Source: Lachnospiraceae bacterium UBA1729
GTDB lineage: Bacteria; Bacillota; Clostridia; Lachnospirales; Lachnospiraceae
DNA: 10,728 nucleotides
Direction of reading: 5' to 3'
Assembly: GCA_002315945.1 (NCBI GenBank)
Contig: DCIJ01000047.1
Location: 5,962-16,689, forward strand
The notes beneath the pieces are model-generated. The model worked only from the letters and a program-made list of their open reading frames with translations, was not told the DNA's origin and did no database searches. Shown here piece after piece: positions 1-6,845 of this stretch. A program made the translations under genes and the position numbers. Every line of letters starts with the position of its first letter. Position 1 is the first letter of the stretch.

Positions 1-21
1 GTATCAGGGGGAAATGAAGAT

Positions 22-492
22 ATGTTAGAGGTAGGAACAAAAGCACCTGATTTTGAATTACCGGATCAGAATGGTGATTTGCACTCGCTAAAAGACTATA
101 GAGGAAAGAAGGTTGTCCTGTATTTTTATCCAAAGGATAGTACAGCAGGCTGTACTAAGCAGGCATGTGGTTTTTCAGAGAGATATCCACAGTTTGTTGA
201 ACAGGGTGCTGTTGTTATCGGTATTAGCAAAGACAGTGTTGCATCTCATAAAAAATTTGAAGAAAAATACGGTTTGGCCTTTACGATTCTCTCGGACACT
301 GAAAAAAGTGTAATTCAGGCATATGATGTCTGGAAAGAAAAGAAAAATTATGGAAAAGTTAGCATGGGAGTAGTACGCACCACCTATCTGATAGATGAGG
401 AGGGAACCATTATCAGGGCCAATGATAAGGTAAAAGCAGCTGACGATCCAGAGAAAATGTTGGGCGAAATAACTTATTTCGGAAAGGGGTAA
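22..492 (+). CDS. bcp: Thioredoxin-dependent thiol peroxidase, Bcp/PrxQ-type peroxiredoxin
   Basis: This 156-residue cytoplasmic peroxiredoxin should reduce H2O2 and organic hydroperoxides, using thioredoxin or a similar thiol donor for recycling. A thioredoxin-like fold begins at APDFELPDQNG (residues 8-18). The active-site loop YPKDSTAGCTKQACGF (36-51) holds the peroxidatic Cys44 and, five residues later, Cys49, the spacing of the two-Cys Bcp/PrxQ subgroup. Thr41 and Arg119 (in GVVRTTYLID) are the other expected active-site residues. Length is normal for the family. The start at 22 follows an AGGGGG ribosome-binding site at about 6-11. The next gene begins two bases after the stop, so the symporter is probably co-transcribed. 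The promoter and any earlier operon members lie outside the window. Confidence 0.96.
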   Translation: MLEVGTKAPDFELPDQNGDLHSLKDYRGKKVVLYFYPKDSTAGCTKQACGFSERYPQFVEQGAVVIGISKDSVASHKKFEEKYGLAFTILSDTEKSVIQAYDVWKEKKNYGKVSMGVVRTTYLIDEEGTIIRANDKVKAADDPEKMLGEITYFGKG

Positions 493-494
493 AG

Positions 495-1697
495 ATGCAA
501 AAAAAGAAACTGTCACTGGCGAGTCAAATATTTATCGCCTTAATTTTGGGAATTATAGCAGGTCTTCTGTTTATGATGGCAGGAGCTGCTGATATTGCGG
601 TTGAGTTTATTAAACCATTCGGAACAATATTTCTTAATCTGATTAAATTTATTGTAATCCCCATAGTAATCAGTTCAATTATTGTGGGTGTAGTATCCAT
701 GAAGGATATTCGAAAGGTTGGGCGTATTGGTGGCAAAACAGTGGTGTACTATTTATGCACAACAGCTTTTGCTGTAACTATTGGTTTGATGGTTTCTAAT
801 CTTTTTAAAGGTAGCTATGCTGTGCTGGAAACCAGTGAGTTGACATATGAGGCTCCAGAAGCTGTAAGTTTCATGGATACACTGGTTAATATTTTCCCTT
901 CTAATTTTATTGTACCAATGTCAAGTGCTACTATGCTTCAGGTAATTGTAATGGCACTACTATTAGGCTTTGGAATAATTCTTGCGGGAGATAAGGGAAA
1001 AGCCATGGAAGAGGTTATGATTTCCATGTCAGAGGTTTGTCTTAAGGTTATGGGTATGATCTTAAAGCTGTCACCCATGGGTGTATTTTGCCTTATCACT
1101 CCAGTAATAGCCGAGAATGGTCCAAAGCTGATTGGATCACTGGCTATGGTATTACTTACAGCATATGCATGTTATATTATTCATGCTGTAGTAGTATATT
1201 CAGTTTCTGTAAAACTGTTTGCCAAATTAAGTCCTGTTAAGTTTTTTAAATTAATGTCACCAGCAATGATAATGGCATTCAGTAGTGCATCTTCAGTTGG
1301 TACACTTCCGATAAATCTTGAATGTGCTGAGAAGTGTGGTGCAAAAAAGGATATTGCTAATTTTGTACTTCCTTTAGGTGCAACAATTAACATGGATGGA
1401 ACTGCAATTTATCAGGGTGTATGTGCTATATTCATAGCAACCTGCTATGGTATTAATCTTACATTACCCCAGATGTTAACCATCGTTTTGACAGCTACTC
1501 TTGCATCGATTGGTACAGCGGGTGTACCTGGTGCTGGTATGGTTATGCTGGCAATGGTTCTCCAGAGTGTAGGACTTCCGGTAGAAGGTATTGCACTGGT
1601 TGCTGGTATTGACCGAATCTTTGATATGGGTCGTACAGTAGTTAATATTACAGGCGATTCTGCATGTTCAGTAGTTGTTAGTGCTTCTGAGAAATAG
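495..1697 (+). CDS. Dicarboxylate/amino acid:cation symporter (DAACS family, GltP/GltT-like)
   Basis: This 400-residue inner-membrane transporter has the glutamate-transporter-homologue fold: eight membrane helices and two re-entrant hairpins. Visible signatures are the serine-rich HP1 loop AFSSASSVGTLP (residues 261-272), the TM7 cation motif NMDGT (299-303), the HP2 tip GTAGVPGAG (340-348), and TM8 DMGRTVVNITGD (377-388). In family structures the TM8 Asp and Arg, here Asp377 and Arg380, bind the substrate amino group and side-chain carboxylate. Keeping this Arg favours an acidic substrate (glutamate, aspartate or a C4-dicarboxylate) over a neutral amino acid; the exact substrate and whether Na+ or H+ drives transport cannot be read from sequence. 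Its ribosome-binding site (GGAAAGGGG, about 480-488) lies inside the end of bcp, indicating coupled translation. An intrinsic terminator follows at 1736-1770. Confidence 0.93.
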   Translation: MQKKKLSLASQIFIALILGIIAGLLFMMAGAADIAVEFIKPFGTIFLNLIKFIVIPIVISSIIVGVVSMKDIRKVGRIGGKTVVYYLCTTAFAVTIGLMVSNLFKGSYAVLETSELTYEAPEAVSFMDTLVNIFPSNFIVPMSSATMLQVIVMALLLGFGIILAGDKGKAMEEVMISMSEVCLKVMGMILKLSPMGVFCLITPVIAENGPKLIGSLAMVLLTAYACYIIHAVVVYSVSVKLFAKLSPVKFFKLMSPAMIMAFSSASSVGTLPINLECAEKCGAKKDIANFVLPLGATINMDGTAIYQGVCAIFIATCYGINLTLPQMLTIVLTATLASIGTAGVPGAGMVMLAMVLQSVGLPVEGIALVAGIDRIFDMGRTVVNITGDSACSVVVSASEK

Positions 1698-1735
1698 GAC
1701 TTTACGAAAAAGATAATTTGATATTAATCTTAGTG

Positions 1736-1770
1736 GCTACTACAGAGTTGTAGTAGCTGCTTTTCTTTTA
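1736..1770 (+). terminator. Rho-independent terminator after the symporter gene
   Basis: A perfect 9-bp stem, GCTACTACA (1736-1744) with TGTAGTAGC (1749-1757), closes a four-base GAGT loop. After two bases a T-rich tract (TTTTCTTTTATT, from 1761) follows. It lies about 40 bases past the symporter stop and ahead of the yifB promoter, so it should separate the bcp-symporter unit from the next operon. Confidence 0.92.
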
Positions 1771-1808
1771 TTCTTGATAATATTTATTATTTTATTGCCA
1801 CAATGTGG

Positions 1809-1837
1809 TTGAAATGTAGCTTTTTCTATGCTATATT
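1809..1837 (+). promoter_or_regulatory. Sigma-A-type promoter for the yifB operon
   Basis: TTGAAA (1809-1814) is separated by exactly 17 bases from TATATT (1832-1837), and the -10 box is preceded by TGC, giving an extended -10 element. Transcription should start near 1843-1845, leaving a leader of about 78 bases before the yifB start at 1922. It is the best promoter match in the 224-base gap and lies directly after the upstream terminator. Prediction only. Confidence 0.75.
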
Positions 1838-1848
1838 ATCTATTGTCT

Positions 1849-1871
1849 TATGACAGTTCGTCATATTTTTT
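1849..1871 (+). promoter_or_regulatory. Hairpin plus T-run in the yifB leader, possible attenuator
   Basis: TATGAC (1849-1854) pairs with GTCATA (1860-1865) around a five-base AGTTC loop, and six T residues (1866-1871) follow at once. This has the layout of a small intrinsic terminator a few bases after the predicted transcription start. The stem is only 6 bp with two G-C pairs, so it is weak. It might cause pausing or partial termination, or be chance in A/T-rich DNA. Confidence 0.4.
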
Positions 1872-1921
1872 CACTAAGGGGAATTGAATAGAATGTACTT
1901 ATACATAATCTTAGGAGGCTT

Positions 1922-3451
1922 ATGTATATTAGTGTACTTTCAGGAACATTTAAAGGCATTGAAAGTTTTTTAGTTAATGTTGAGGTTGATATTTCACCTG
2001 GGCTGCCAATGATAGAACTGATAGGCTGTCTTTCAAAGGAGTCAAAGGAAGCTAAAGAGCGTGTTCATGTTGCGTTGAAAAATAGTGGAATCAAAATTCC
2101 ACCCATGCGTATCACAATCAATTTATCACCGGCAGATATCAATAAATCTGGGACAGGATTTGATTTGCCAATAGCTGTTGGGATTCTTGCGCTTATTGGA
2201 AATAGAAATATTGATATCTTTAAAAATGTTTTGTTTATTGGAGAACTTGGATTAAATGGTGAAGTTAAGCCTGTTAAAGGAGTGCTACCCATTGTTTCCA
2301 TGGCCAGCAAAATGGGAATAAGTGCCTGTGTACTGCCAAAGGGTAATGCTATGGAAGCATCAGTACTTGATAATATTGATATTTATTGTGTGGAATATAT
2401 TACAGAAATTATTGATTGTCTGGAGTATGGGCTGGATTGCCTGGAGTACTTTTCCGGCAAAAATGAATGGAATGAAAATAATAGAGTAATTAAGGAAGAT
2501 TTTGCCGATATTACAGGTCAGAATACAATCAAACGGGCGGCAGAAGTTTGTGCGGCAGGCTTTCATCATATGATGATAATTGGACCGCCAGGCAGCGGCA
2601 AGACCATGGTTGCCAGAAGAATGCTATCTATCATGCCTCCGCTGTCTTTTGAAGAAAGCAAGGAAGTTTCTTCGATTTACAGTATCTGCGGAAAACTTAT
2701 TGGGGGAAAACTATTGGATTCCAGACCTTTTGTGGCACCCCATCATGGGACTACTATGGCAGGATTAATTGGTGGTGGGTTTAATCCACATCCTGGTGCT
2801 GTGAGTCTGGCAGACAGGGGAATATTGTTTTTAGATGAGCTGACAGAGTTTGACAGAACTGTGCTTGATTCCCTTAGACAACCACTGGAAGATAAAAGGG
2901 TTGAAATAGTCAGAAATAGAGATTCAATAATTCTTCCGGCTAATTTTTTATTAATTGTTGCTATGAATCCCTGTCCCTGTGGCTATTATCCCAATTCGAA
3001 AAAATGTCGGTGTGATATTAATAAAGTAAACAGGTATCTGAGCAAAATATCTGGTCCGCTGATTGATAGAATTGATATCTGTGTTGAGGCCGAAGAAATG
3101 TCCATGAATGAAATTATTGAATTCAAAGAGGGTGAATCTTCTGAGAAAATTGCGGAAAGGGTTGCCAGGGCCAGAGATATGCAAAAAAAACGTTTTGCAG
3201 GTAGAGACGATATTCATTTTAATGGAGATATGACTGCGGAAGATATCAGAAAATACTGCAAGCTGGGTTCTGCTGAGAAAAAGCTTCTTTCAAGCAGTTT
3301 TGAAATATTTGGAATAAGTTCCAGGAGCTACTCAAAAATATTAAAAACAGCCAGAACAATAGCTGATCTGGCGGGAGCTGAAAATATTGAGGGGGAACAT
3401 ATTTCAGAGGCAGTTTTTTATAAGAGTGCAGTAAATAATTATTGGAATTAA
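1922..3451 (+). CDS. yifB: YifB family Mg-chelatase-like AAA+ ATPase (ComM-like)
   Basis: This 509-residue cytoplasmic ATPase belongs to the YifB/ComM family. Its best-studied member, ComM, is a hexameric helicase that drives branch migration while transformed single-stranded DNA integrates. The N-terminal ChlI/Lon-protease-like domain (about 20-140) shows the family phrases GLPMIELIG, ERVHVALKNSG and FDLPIAVGIL. The AAA+ core has Walker A GPPGSGKT (221-228) and Walker B ILFLDE (301-306, acidic Asp305/Glu306). It also has the family's Cys cluster NPCPCGYY and KKCRCD (349-365), probably a metal or structural site. A helical Mg-chelatase C-terminal domain follows (about 410-500). The start is supported by AGGAGG at 1913-1918, although the spacing is short at about three bases, and by the typical family N-terminus. 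The gene leads a probable operon with dprA, whose product acts in the same process. Confidence 0.95.
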   Translation: MYISVLSGTFKGIESFLVNVEVDISPGLPMIELIGCLSKESKEAKERVHVALKNSGIKIPPMRITINLSPADINKSGTGFDLPIAVGILALIGNRNIDIFKNVLFIGELGLNGEVKPVKGVLPIVSMASKMGISACVLPKGNAMEASVLDNIDIYCVEYITEIIDCLEYGLDCLEYFSGKNEWNENNRVIKEDFADITGQNTIKRAAEVCAAGFHHMMIIGPPGSGKTMVARRMLSIMPPLSFEESKEVSSIYSICGKLIGGKLLDSRPFVAPHHGTTMAGLIGGGFNPHPGAVSLADRGILFLDELTEFDRTVLDSLRQPLEDKRVEIVRNRDSIILPANFLLIVAMNPCPCGYYPNSKKCRCDINKVNRYLSKISGPLIDRIDICVEAEEMSMNEIIEFKEGESSEKIAERVARARDMQKKRFAGRDDIHFNGDMTAEDIRKYCKLGSAEKKLLSSSFEIFGISSRSYSKILKTARTIADLAGAENIEGEHISEAVFYKSAVNNYWN

Positions 3452-3458
3452 GTTTAAA

Positions 3459-3512
3459 TTGCAGTTTGGTACTAAAGTGCAGTTTGGTACTAAACTGCAG
3501 TCTGGTTTACAT
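3459..3512 (+). repeat. Imperfect 18-base tandem repeat (about 2.6 copies) forming a stem-loop
   Basis: Copies begin at 3459, 3477 and 3495. The first two match at 17 of 18 positions (core TGCAGTTTGGTACTAAA), and the third keeps TGCAGTCTGGT and then diverges. The second copy plus the start of the third also forms an inverted repeat: TGCAGTTT (3478-3485) with AAACTGCA (3492-3499), a perfect 8-bp stem that a G-T pair can extend. No T-run follows, so it is not a terminator. It sits between the yifB stop and the dprA ribosome-binding site. Confidence 0.85.
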
Positions 3513-3518
3513 AAGAAA

Positions 3519-3524
3519 GAAGGA
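3519..3524 (+). promoter_or_regulatory. Ribosome-binding site setting the dprA start
   Basis: GAAGGA lies four bases before the ATG at 3529. The only longer option is a TTG at 3442 inside the end of yifB. That start has no comparable site and would add 29 residues encoded largely by the tandem repeat, so the ATG is preferred. Confidence 0.75.
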
Positions 3525-3528
3525 ATTG

Positions 3529-4566
3529 ATGACTGAATTTAGACAGAGAACACAGGTTGAAAAGTGTGCAATTGTAGCACTTCGGGATAAAGAAATTCCG
3601 AGCAGACTGTTGGAAATAAACAAACCTGTAAATAAATTATATTATATTGGAAATTTACCTGACCCCATGAAGCCTTCAGTAGCCATAGTAGGAGCTAGAA
3701 AATGTACAAAATATGGAGAGACCATGGCTGCCTGGTTTGCTTCAGAGCTGGCAAAAGAAGATGTACAGATTATTAGTGGGATGGCAAAGGGAATAGATGG
3801 TGTTGCACAAATGGCAGCAATTAATGCAGGTGGAAAAAGCTATGGTATTTTAGGCTGTGGGGTAGATGTATGCTATCCCTTTGAAAACCGAAAACTCTAT
3901 GATTTGTTAAAGGAAAATGGAGGGCTGATTTCAGAGTATGCGCCTGGATGCAAAGCCAGGCCGGAGCATTTTCCCATGAGGAACAGGATTATTTCTGCAC
4001 TGGCAGATGTAATTCTGGTTATTGAAGCAAAACAGAAAAGTGGCACGCTTATTACTGTTGATTATGGTCTGGAACAGGGGAAAGAAATATTTGCGCTTCC
4101 AGGTAATCTGGATAATCCATTTAGTGTAGGGTGCAATGTGCTTATTCAGCAGGGCGCTAATATTGCACTGAGTCCAGACAACATATTAGATTGTATTCAT
4201 GGAATGGTCAGGGAAGATGGCAGAAGTTATGAAAAACGTAAAAAGTCTGATTTTAAACTGGTAACGGATGCGCTAAAGAATATTTCACAGTATTCAGATT
4301 ACAATCCCAATACAATCCCTGTAGAAGTTTCAGAAAAGGAATATATTATAATCAGGGCAATTGGGGAAAGCACTGTCAGCTTTCAGCAGTTATATGAAAG
4401 GATAATAGATACAGGCTTAGAGATGTCAGTTCATGAACTTATGAATCACATGATGAAGGTAAGAGTTAAAGGAGTAGTTAAACAAACAAAAAGCAACCTG
4501 TATTATATTGCAAAGGATGTGTATCCGGTGGTACAATTTGATAAGAAAAAAGGAGAAGACCTATGA
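3529..4566 (+). CDS. dprA: DNA-processing protein DprA/Smf
   Basis: DprA binds incoming single-stranded DNA during natural transformation and loads RecA onto it. The 345-residue protein has the DprA Rossmann-like domain: VGARKCTKYG (from residue 54), SGMAKGID (83-90), a GCGVDVCYP stretch, SEYAPG, the diagnostic FPMRNRII (148-155), SGTLITVDYGLEQG and FALPG. A C-terminal winged-helix domain follows at about 265-335 (EKEYIIIRAIGE to YYIAKD). Only about 45 residues precede the Rossmann domain, so the N-terminal SAM-like domain of many homologues is missing or vestigial. The gene follows yifB and overlaps the next gene by four bases (ATGA), indicating coupled translation. Presence of dprA alone does not show competence, since it is also kept in bacteria not known to transform. 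Confidence 0.95.
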   Translation: MTEFRQRTQVEKCAIVALRDKEIPSRLLEINKPVNKLYYIGNLPDPMKPSVAIVGARKCTKYGETMAAWFASELAKEDVQIISGMAKGIDGVAQMAAINAGGKSYGILGCGVDVCYPFENRKLYDLLKENGGLISEYAPGCKARPEHFPMRNRIISALADVILVIEAKQKSGTLITVDYGLEQGKEIFALPGNLDNPFSVGCNVLIQQGANIALSPDNILDCIHGMVREDGRSYEKRKKSDFKLVTDALKNISQYSDYNPNTIPVEVSEKEYIIIRAIGESTVSFQQLYERIIDTGLEMSVHELMNHMMKVRVKGVVKQTKSNLYYIAKDVYPVVQFDKKKGEDL

Positions 4567-5615
4567 GTAAATATGTGGCTTATGTATCTACCTATACTAT
4601 GGGGGATACGCATGGAATAACTATATACGATGTTGATATGAAGAATGGTACTCTGTCTGAAAAAGAGCAGATTGAGATTACTAATTCTTCTTATGTTACC
4701 ATCTCTAAGAACAAGAAGTTTTTATACTCAATTACTGATATGGGTGTTGAGTCTTATTTAATTGATCAAAAAACTGGTTCATTGAAGGTGATTAATCATG
4801 CTTCAATAAATGGTATGAGGGGATGCTATCTTTCAACAGATTATAATGATAAGTTTTTGTTTGTTGCCGGCTATCATGATGGAAAAGTAACTGTATTAAG
4901 ACTTAATCCAGATGGAAGTATTGGGGAGATTACAGAAGAAATCTATCACAAAGGTCTTGGAAGTATTGCCGAAAGAAATTTCAGACCACATATTCAGTGT
5001 GTAAAGGTAACAAGAGACAATAAATATTTGCTGGCCTGTGATCTTGGCATGGATCATATCAATGTCTACAGGGTTGATTATACAACCGGAAAGCTAAAGC
5101 TGGTTGATATTATTAGAAGTGAGATAGAATCAGCTCCCAGACATCTTAAGTTTACCAAAGATGGTAAATTCTTATATGTAGTACATGAATTAAAGAATAT
5201 TGTTGATGTGTATACATATCAGGATGTAAATAATAATCCTGAGTTTGAAAAAATACAGACTATTTCAACACTAAATGATTATCATGCAGGTGGTTCAGCA
5301 GCCTGTGCACTTAACATTAGTACAGATGATAAATATATTATCAGCTCAAATGCTGGAGATAACAGTGTTATTGTCTACAATATTGATCACAAAACAGGCT
5401 TGTTAAACAAGGTGCTTTGCCTTCCAATTAGTGGCGATTATCCAAAAGATGCTTCATTCTTCCCGGATAACAAGCACATTGTTTCCTTGAATCATGAATC
5501 TGACACAATGACCTTTTTCACCGTTGATTTAAAAAAGGGACTTTTGGTTATGTGTGCTAAGGAACAAAAGGTTAGCAAGCCTAACTGCATTATTTTCCAC
5601 CAGCTTAGTGATTAA
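4563..5615 (+). CDS. Lactonase-family seven-bladed beta-propeller protein (6-phosphogluconolactonase-like)
   Basis: This 350-residue protein without a signal peptide matches the cytoplasmic lactonase/YbhE (Pgl) propeller family, whose characterised members hydrolyse 6-phosphogluconolactone in the pentose phosphate pathway. Blade-like repeats recur every 45-50 residues: YVTISKNKKFLYSI, CYLSTDYNDKFLFVAGY, IQCVKVTRDNKYLLACDLG, PRHLKFTKDGKFLYVVHE, CALNISTDDKYIISSN, and a last one with PKDASFFPDNKHIVSLN. The C-terminus closes with SKPNCIIF, also family-like. The exact lactone is not certain, because the family includes members of unknown substrate. It starts inside the dprA stop (ATGA overlap), and its own TAA shares a base with the yraN ATG (TAATG), so it is firmly embedded in the operon. 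Its role among DNA-processing genes is unclear. Confidence 0.85.
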   Translation: MSKYVAYVSTYTMGDTHGITIYDVDMKNGTLSEKEQIEITNSSYVTISKNKKFLYSITDMGVESYLIDQKTGSLKVINHASINGMRGCYLSTDYNDKFLFVAGYHDGKVTVLRLNPDGSIGEITEEIYHKGLGSIAERNFRPHIQCVKVTRDNKYLLACDLGMDHINVYRVDYTTGKLKLVDIIRSEIESAPRHLKFTKDGKFLYVVHELKNIVDVYTYQDVNNNPEFEKIQTISTLNDYHAGGSAACALNISTDDKYIISSNAGDNSVIVYNIDHKTGLLNKVLCLPISGDYPKDASFFPDNKHIVSLNHESDTMTFFTVDLKKGLLVMCAKEQKVSKPNCIIFHQLSD

Positions 5616-5977
5616 TGAATAATCAAAATAATAGACAGGTAGGCAATCATTATGAGGAAATTGCCTGCAAATATATATTAGATAATGGCGGGAAAATACT
5701 GGAGCGAAATTTTAGGAACCGATTTGGTGAGATAGATATTATTTTGCTTGATGGTAATACGCTGGTTTTCTGTGAAGTGAAATATAGAAAAAATGGAAAA
5801 GCTGGATTTGCAGGATCTGCAGTAAACTATCGAAAGCAGCATATTATTTGCAAAGTAGCCGACTATTACAGAATGCTTCACCAAATTGACGATGATATGC
5901 CTGTGCGTTATGATTGCATATTAATCGATGCTACAGAAGTTAAATGGTTAAAAAATGCATTTTCACACATACAATAG
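5615..5977 (+). CDS. yraN: YraN family protein (UPF0102), endonuclease-like
   Basis: This 120-residue cytoplasmic protein belongs to the UPF0102 family, a PD-(D/E)XK nuclease-like fold of poorly defined function. The expected blocks are present: GNHYEEIACKYI (10-21), LERNFRNRFGEIDII (29-43) and LVFCEVKYR (50-58), followed by a YDCILID strand near 100. Likely metal-site residues are Glu39, Asp41, Glu54 and Lys56, in the order expected for the nuclease core. Length is normal. The start shares its A with the previous TAA (TAATG), so translation is probably coupled. Family members often sit beside yifB and dprA in Clostridia, which fits this cluster, though a lactonase-family gene separates them here. 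Confidence 0.9.
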   Translation: MNNQNNRQVGNHYEEIACKYILDNGGKILERNFRNRFGEIDIILLDGNTLVFCEVKYRKNGKAGFAGSAVNYRKQHIICKVADYYRMLHQIDDDMPVRYDCILIDATEVKWLKNAFSHIQ

Positions 5978-5979
5978 AT

Positions 5980-6831
5980 ATGAATAAGATTAAATATAAA
6001 GAAAATAGAATGGTACCTGTGTTTGTTGAAAACCAGGTACCTCATTTTGAATATGAAAGCTTAAATAATACCGGTATTGTAAGTCATATGTTTTCAACCA
6101 GACTTGGTGGGGTTAGTACAGGTGTGTTGAGCACGATGAATTTAAGTACCACCAGGGGAGACAGCTTTGAGAATTTAGATGAAAATTATCAAAGAGTGGC
6201 CGCATTTTTTGGTGTGGAAAAGACTTCCTTTGTATTATCAGATCAGACACATACTACTAATGTCAGAAGAGTATCAGCAAAGGATGCCGGAAAAGGTCTT
6301 TATATTGAAAGAGATTATTCTGACATAGACGGACTAATTACTAATGAACCAGGACTTGTCTTAACAACCTTTTATGCGGACTGTGTTCCTCTGTATTTTG
6401 TGGATCCTGTGAAAAAGGCAATAGGACTATCCCATTCTGGATGGCGAGGAACTGTTGGAAGAATGGGTGAGAAGACAATCCTTGCCATGACAAAGGAATT
6501 TGGAAGCAATCCAAAGGATATAATTTGTGCCATAGGACCTTCAATTTGCAAAGACTGCTATGAAATATCAGAGGATGTTGCCAGGGAATTTATTCAGGAA
6601 TTTGGTCTTACTGGTGACTGCGACATGCTGACATACACTGGAAATGGAAAGTATCATCTTGATCTGTGGGAAGCTAATTATGTGGTATTAAGAGATGCAG
6701 GCGTGCTGGCTGAAAATATAGAGAAGCCCTCTGTTTGTACCTGCTGTAATCCAGATTTGCTTTTTTCTCATAGAGCATCTAATGGAAAAAGGGGCAACTT
6801 GGCTGCGTTAATGTGCTTGAAAAAGTCATGA
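5980..6831 (+). CDS. pgeF: Laccase-domain protein, PgeF/YfiH (YlmD) family
   Basis: Proteins of this family were first called polyphenol oxidases or laccases. Members have since been shown to act on purine nucleosides or, in Escherichia coli, to edit peptidoglycan precursors, so the substrate here is open. Blocks visible are FSTRLGGVS, DQTHTTNV, DGLITNEPGLVLTTFYADCVPLYF, GLSHSGWRG, AIGPSICKDCYE and CTCCNPDLLFSHR. The zinc ligands of the family should be His91, Cys135 and His152 in this numbering. The start is uncertain. ATG 5980 lies two bases after the yraN stop, and ATG 5944 (inside yraN) and ATG 6010 are also in frame; none has a strong ribosome-binding site. I chose 5980 for its close junction and a family-like length of 283 residues. 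It is probably the last gene of the yifB operon. Confidence 0.9.
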   Translation: MNKIKYKENRMVPVFVENQVPHFEYESLNNTGIVSHMFSTRLGGVSTGVLSTMNLSTTRGDSFENLDENYQRVAAFFGVEKTSFVLSDQTHTTNVRRVSAKDAGKGLYIERDYSDIDGLITNEPGLVLTTFYADCVPLYFVDPVKKAIGLSHSGWRGTVGRMGEKTILAMTKEFGSNPKDIICAIGPSICKDCYEISEDVAREFIQEFGLTGDCDMLTYTGNGKYHLDLWEANYVVLRDAGVLAENIEKPSVCTCCNPDLLFSHRASNGKRGNLAALMCLKKS

Positions 6832-6845
6832 TTATGTGATAAATT
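6817..6845 (+). promoter_or_regulatory. Possible promoter for aspS
   Basis: TTGAAA (6817-6822) at the end of pgeF is followed after 17 bases by TAAATT (6840-6845), a 4-of-6 match to the -10 consensus. The predicted start would be near 6852, with a leader under 30 bases to aspS. The -10 match is only moderate, so aspS could instead be transcribed by read-through from pgeF. Confidence 0.4.

Noticed and set aside
1..21. End of an upstream gene before bcp
   Set aside because: Two frames reach stops at 15-17 and 26-28, but 21 bases are too few to support any gene call.
175..516. Minus-strand open frame opposite bcp
   Set aside because: It is antisense to a clear peroxiredoxin gene, shows no family motif, and has Phe/Ile-rich composition typical of a shadow frame. 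The same applies to other minus-strand frames such as 524-736, 2951-3217 and 8317-8607.
3459..3512. CRISPR-like array
   Set aside because: The repeats are directly abutting 18-base units without spacers, and there are no cas genes.
3442..3528. TTG-initiated N-terminal extension of DprA (29 residues with a six-residue repeat)
   Set aside because: There is no ribosome-binding site before TTG 3442, it overlaps yifB, and the repeat explains the open frame. ATG 3529 has GAAGGA upstream.
1922..4566. Reading yifB-dprA as proof of natural competence or as part of a defence island
   Set aside because: Both genes are widespread in bacteria not known to transform, and no comE/comG, restriction, toxin or other defence gene is in the window.
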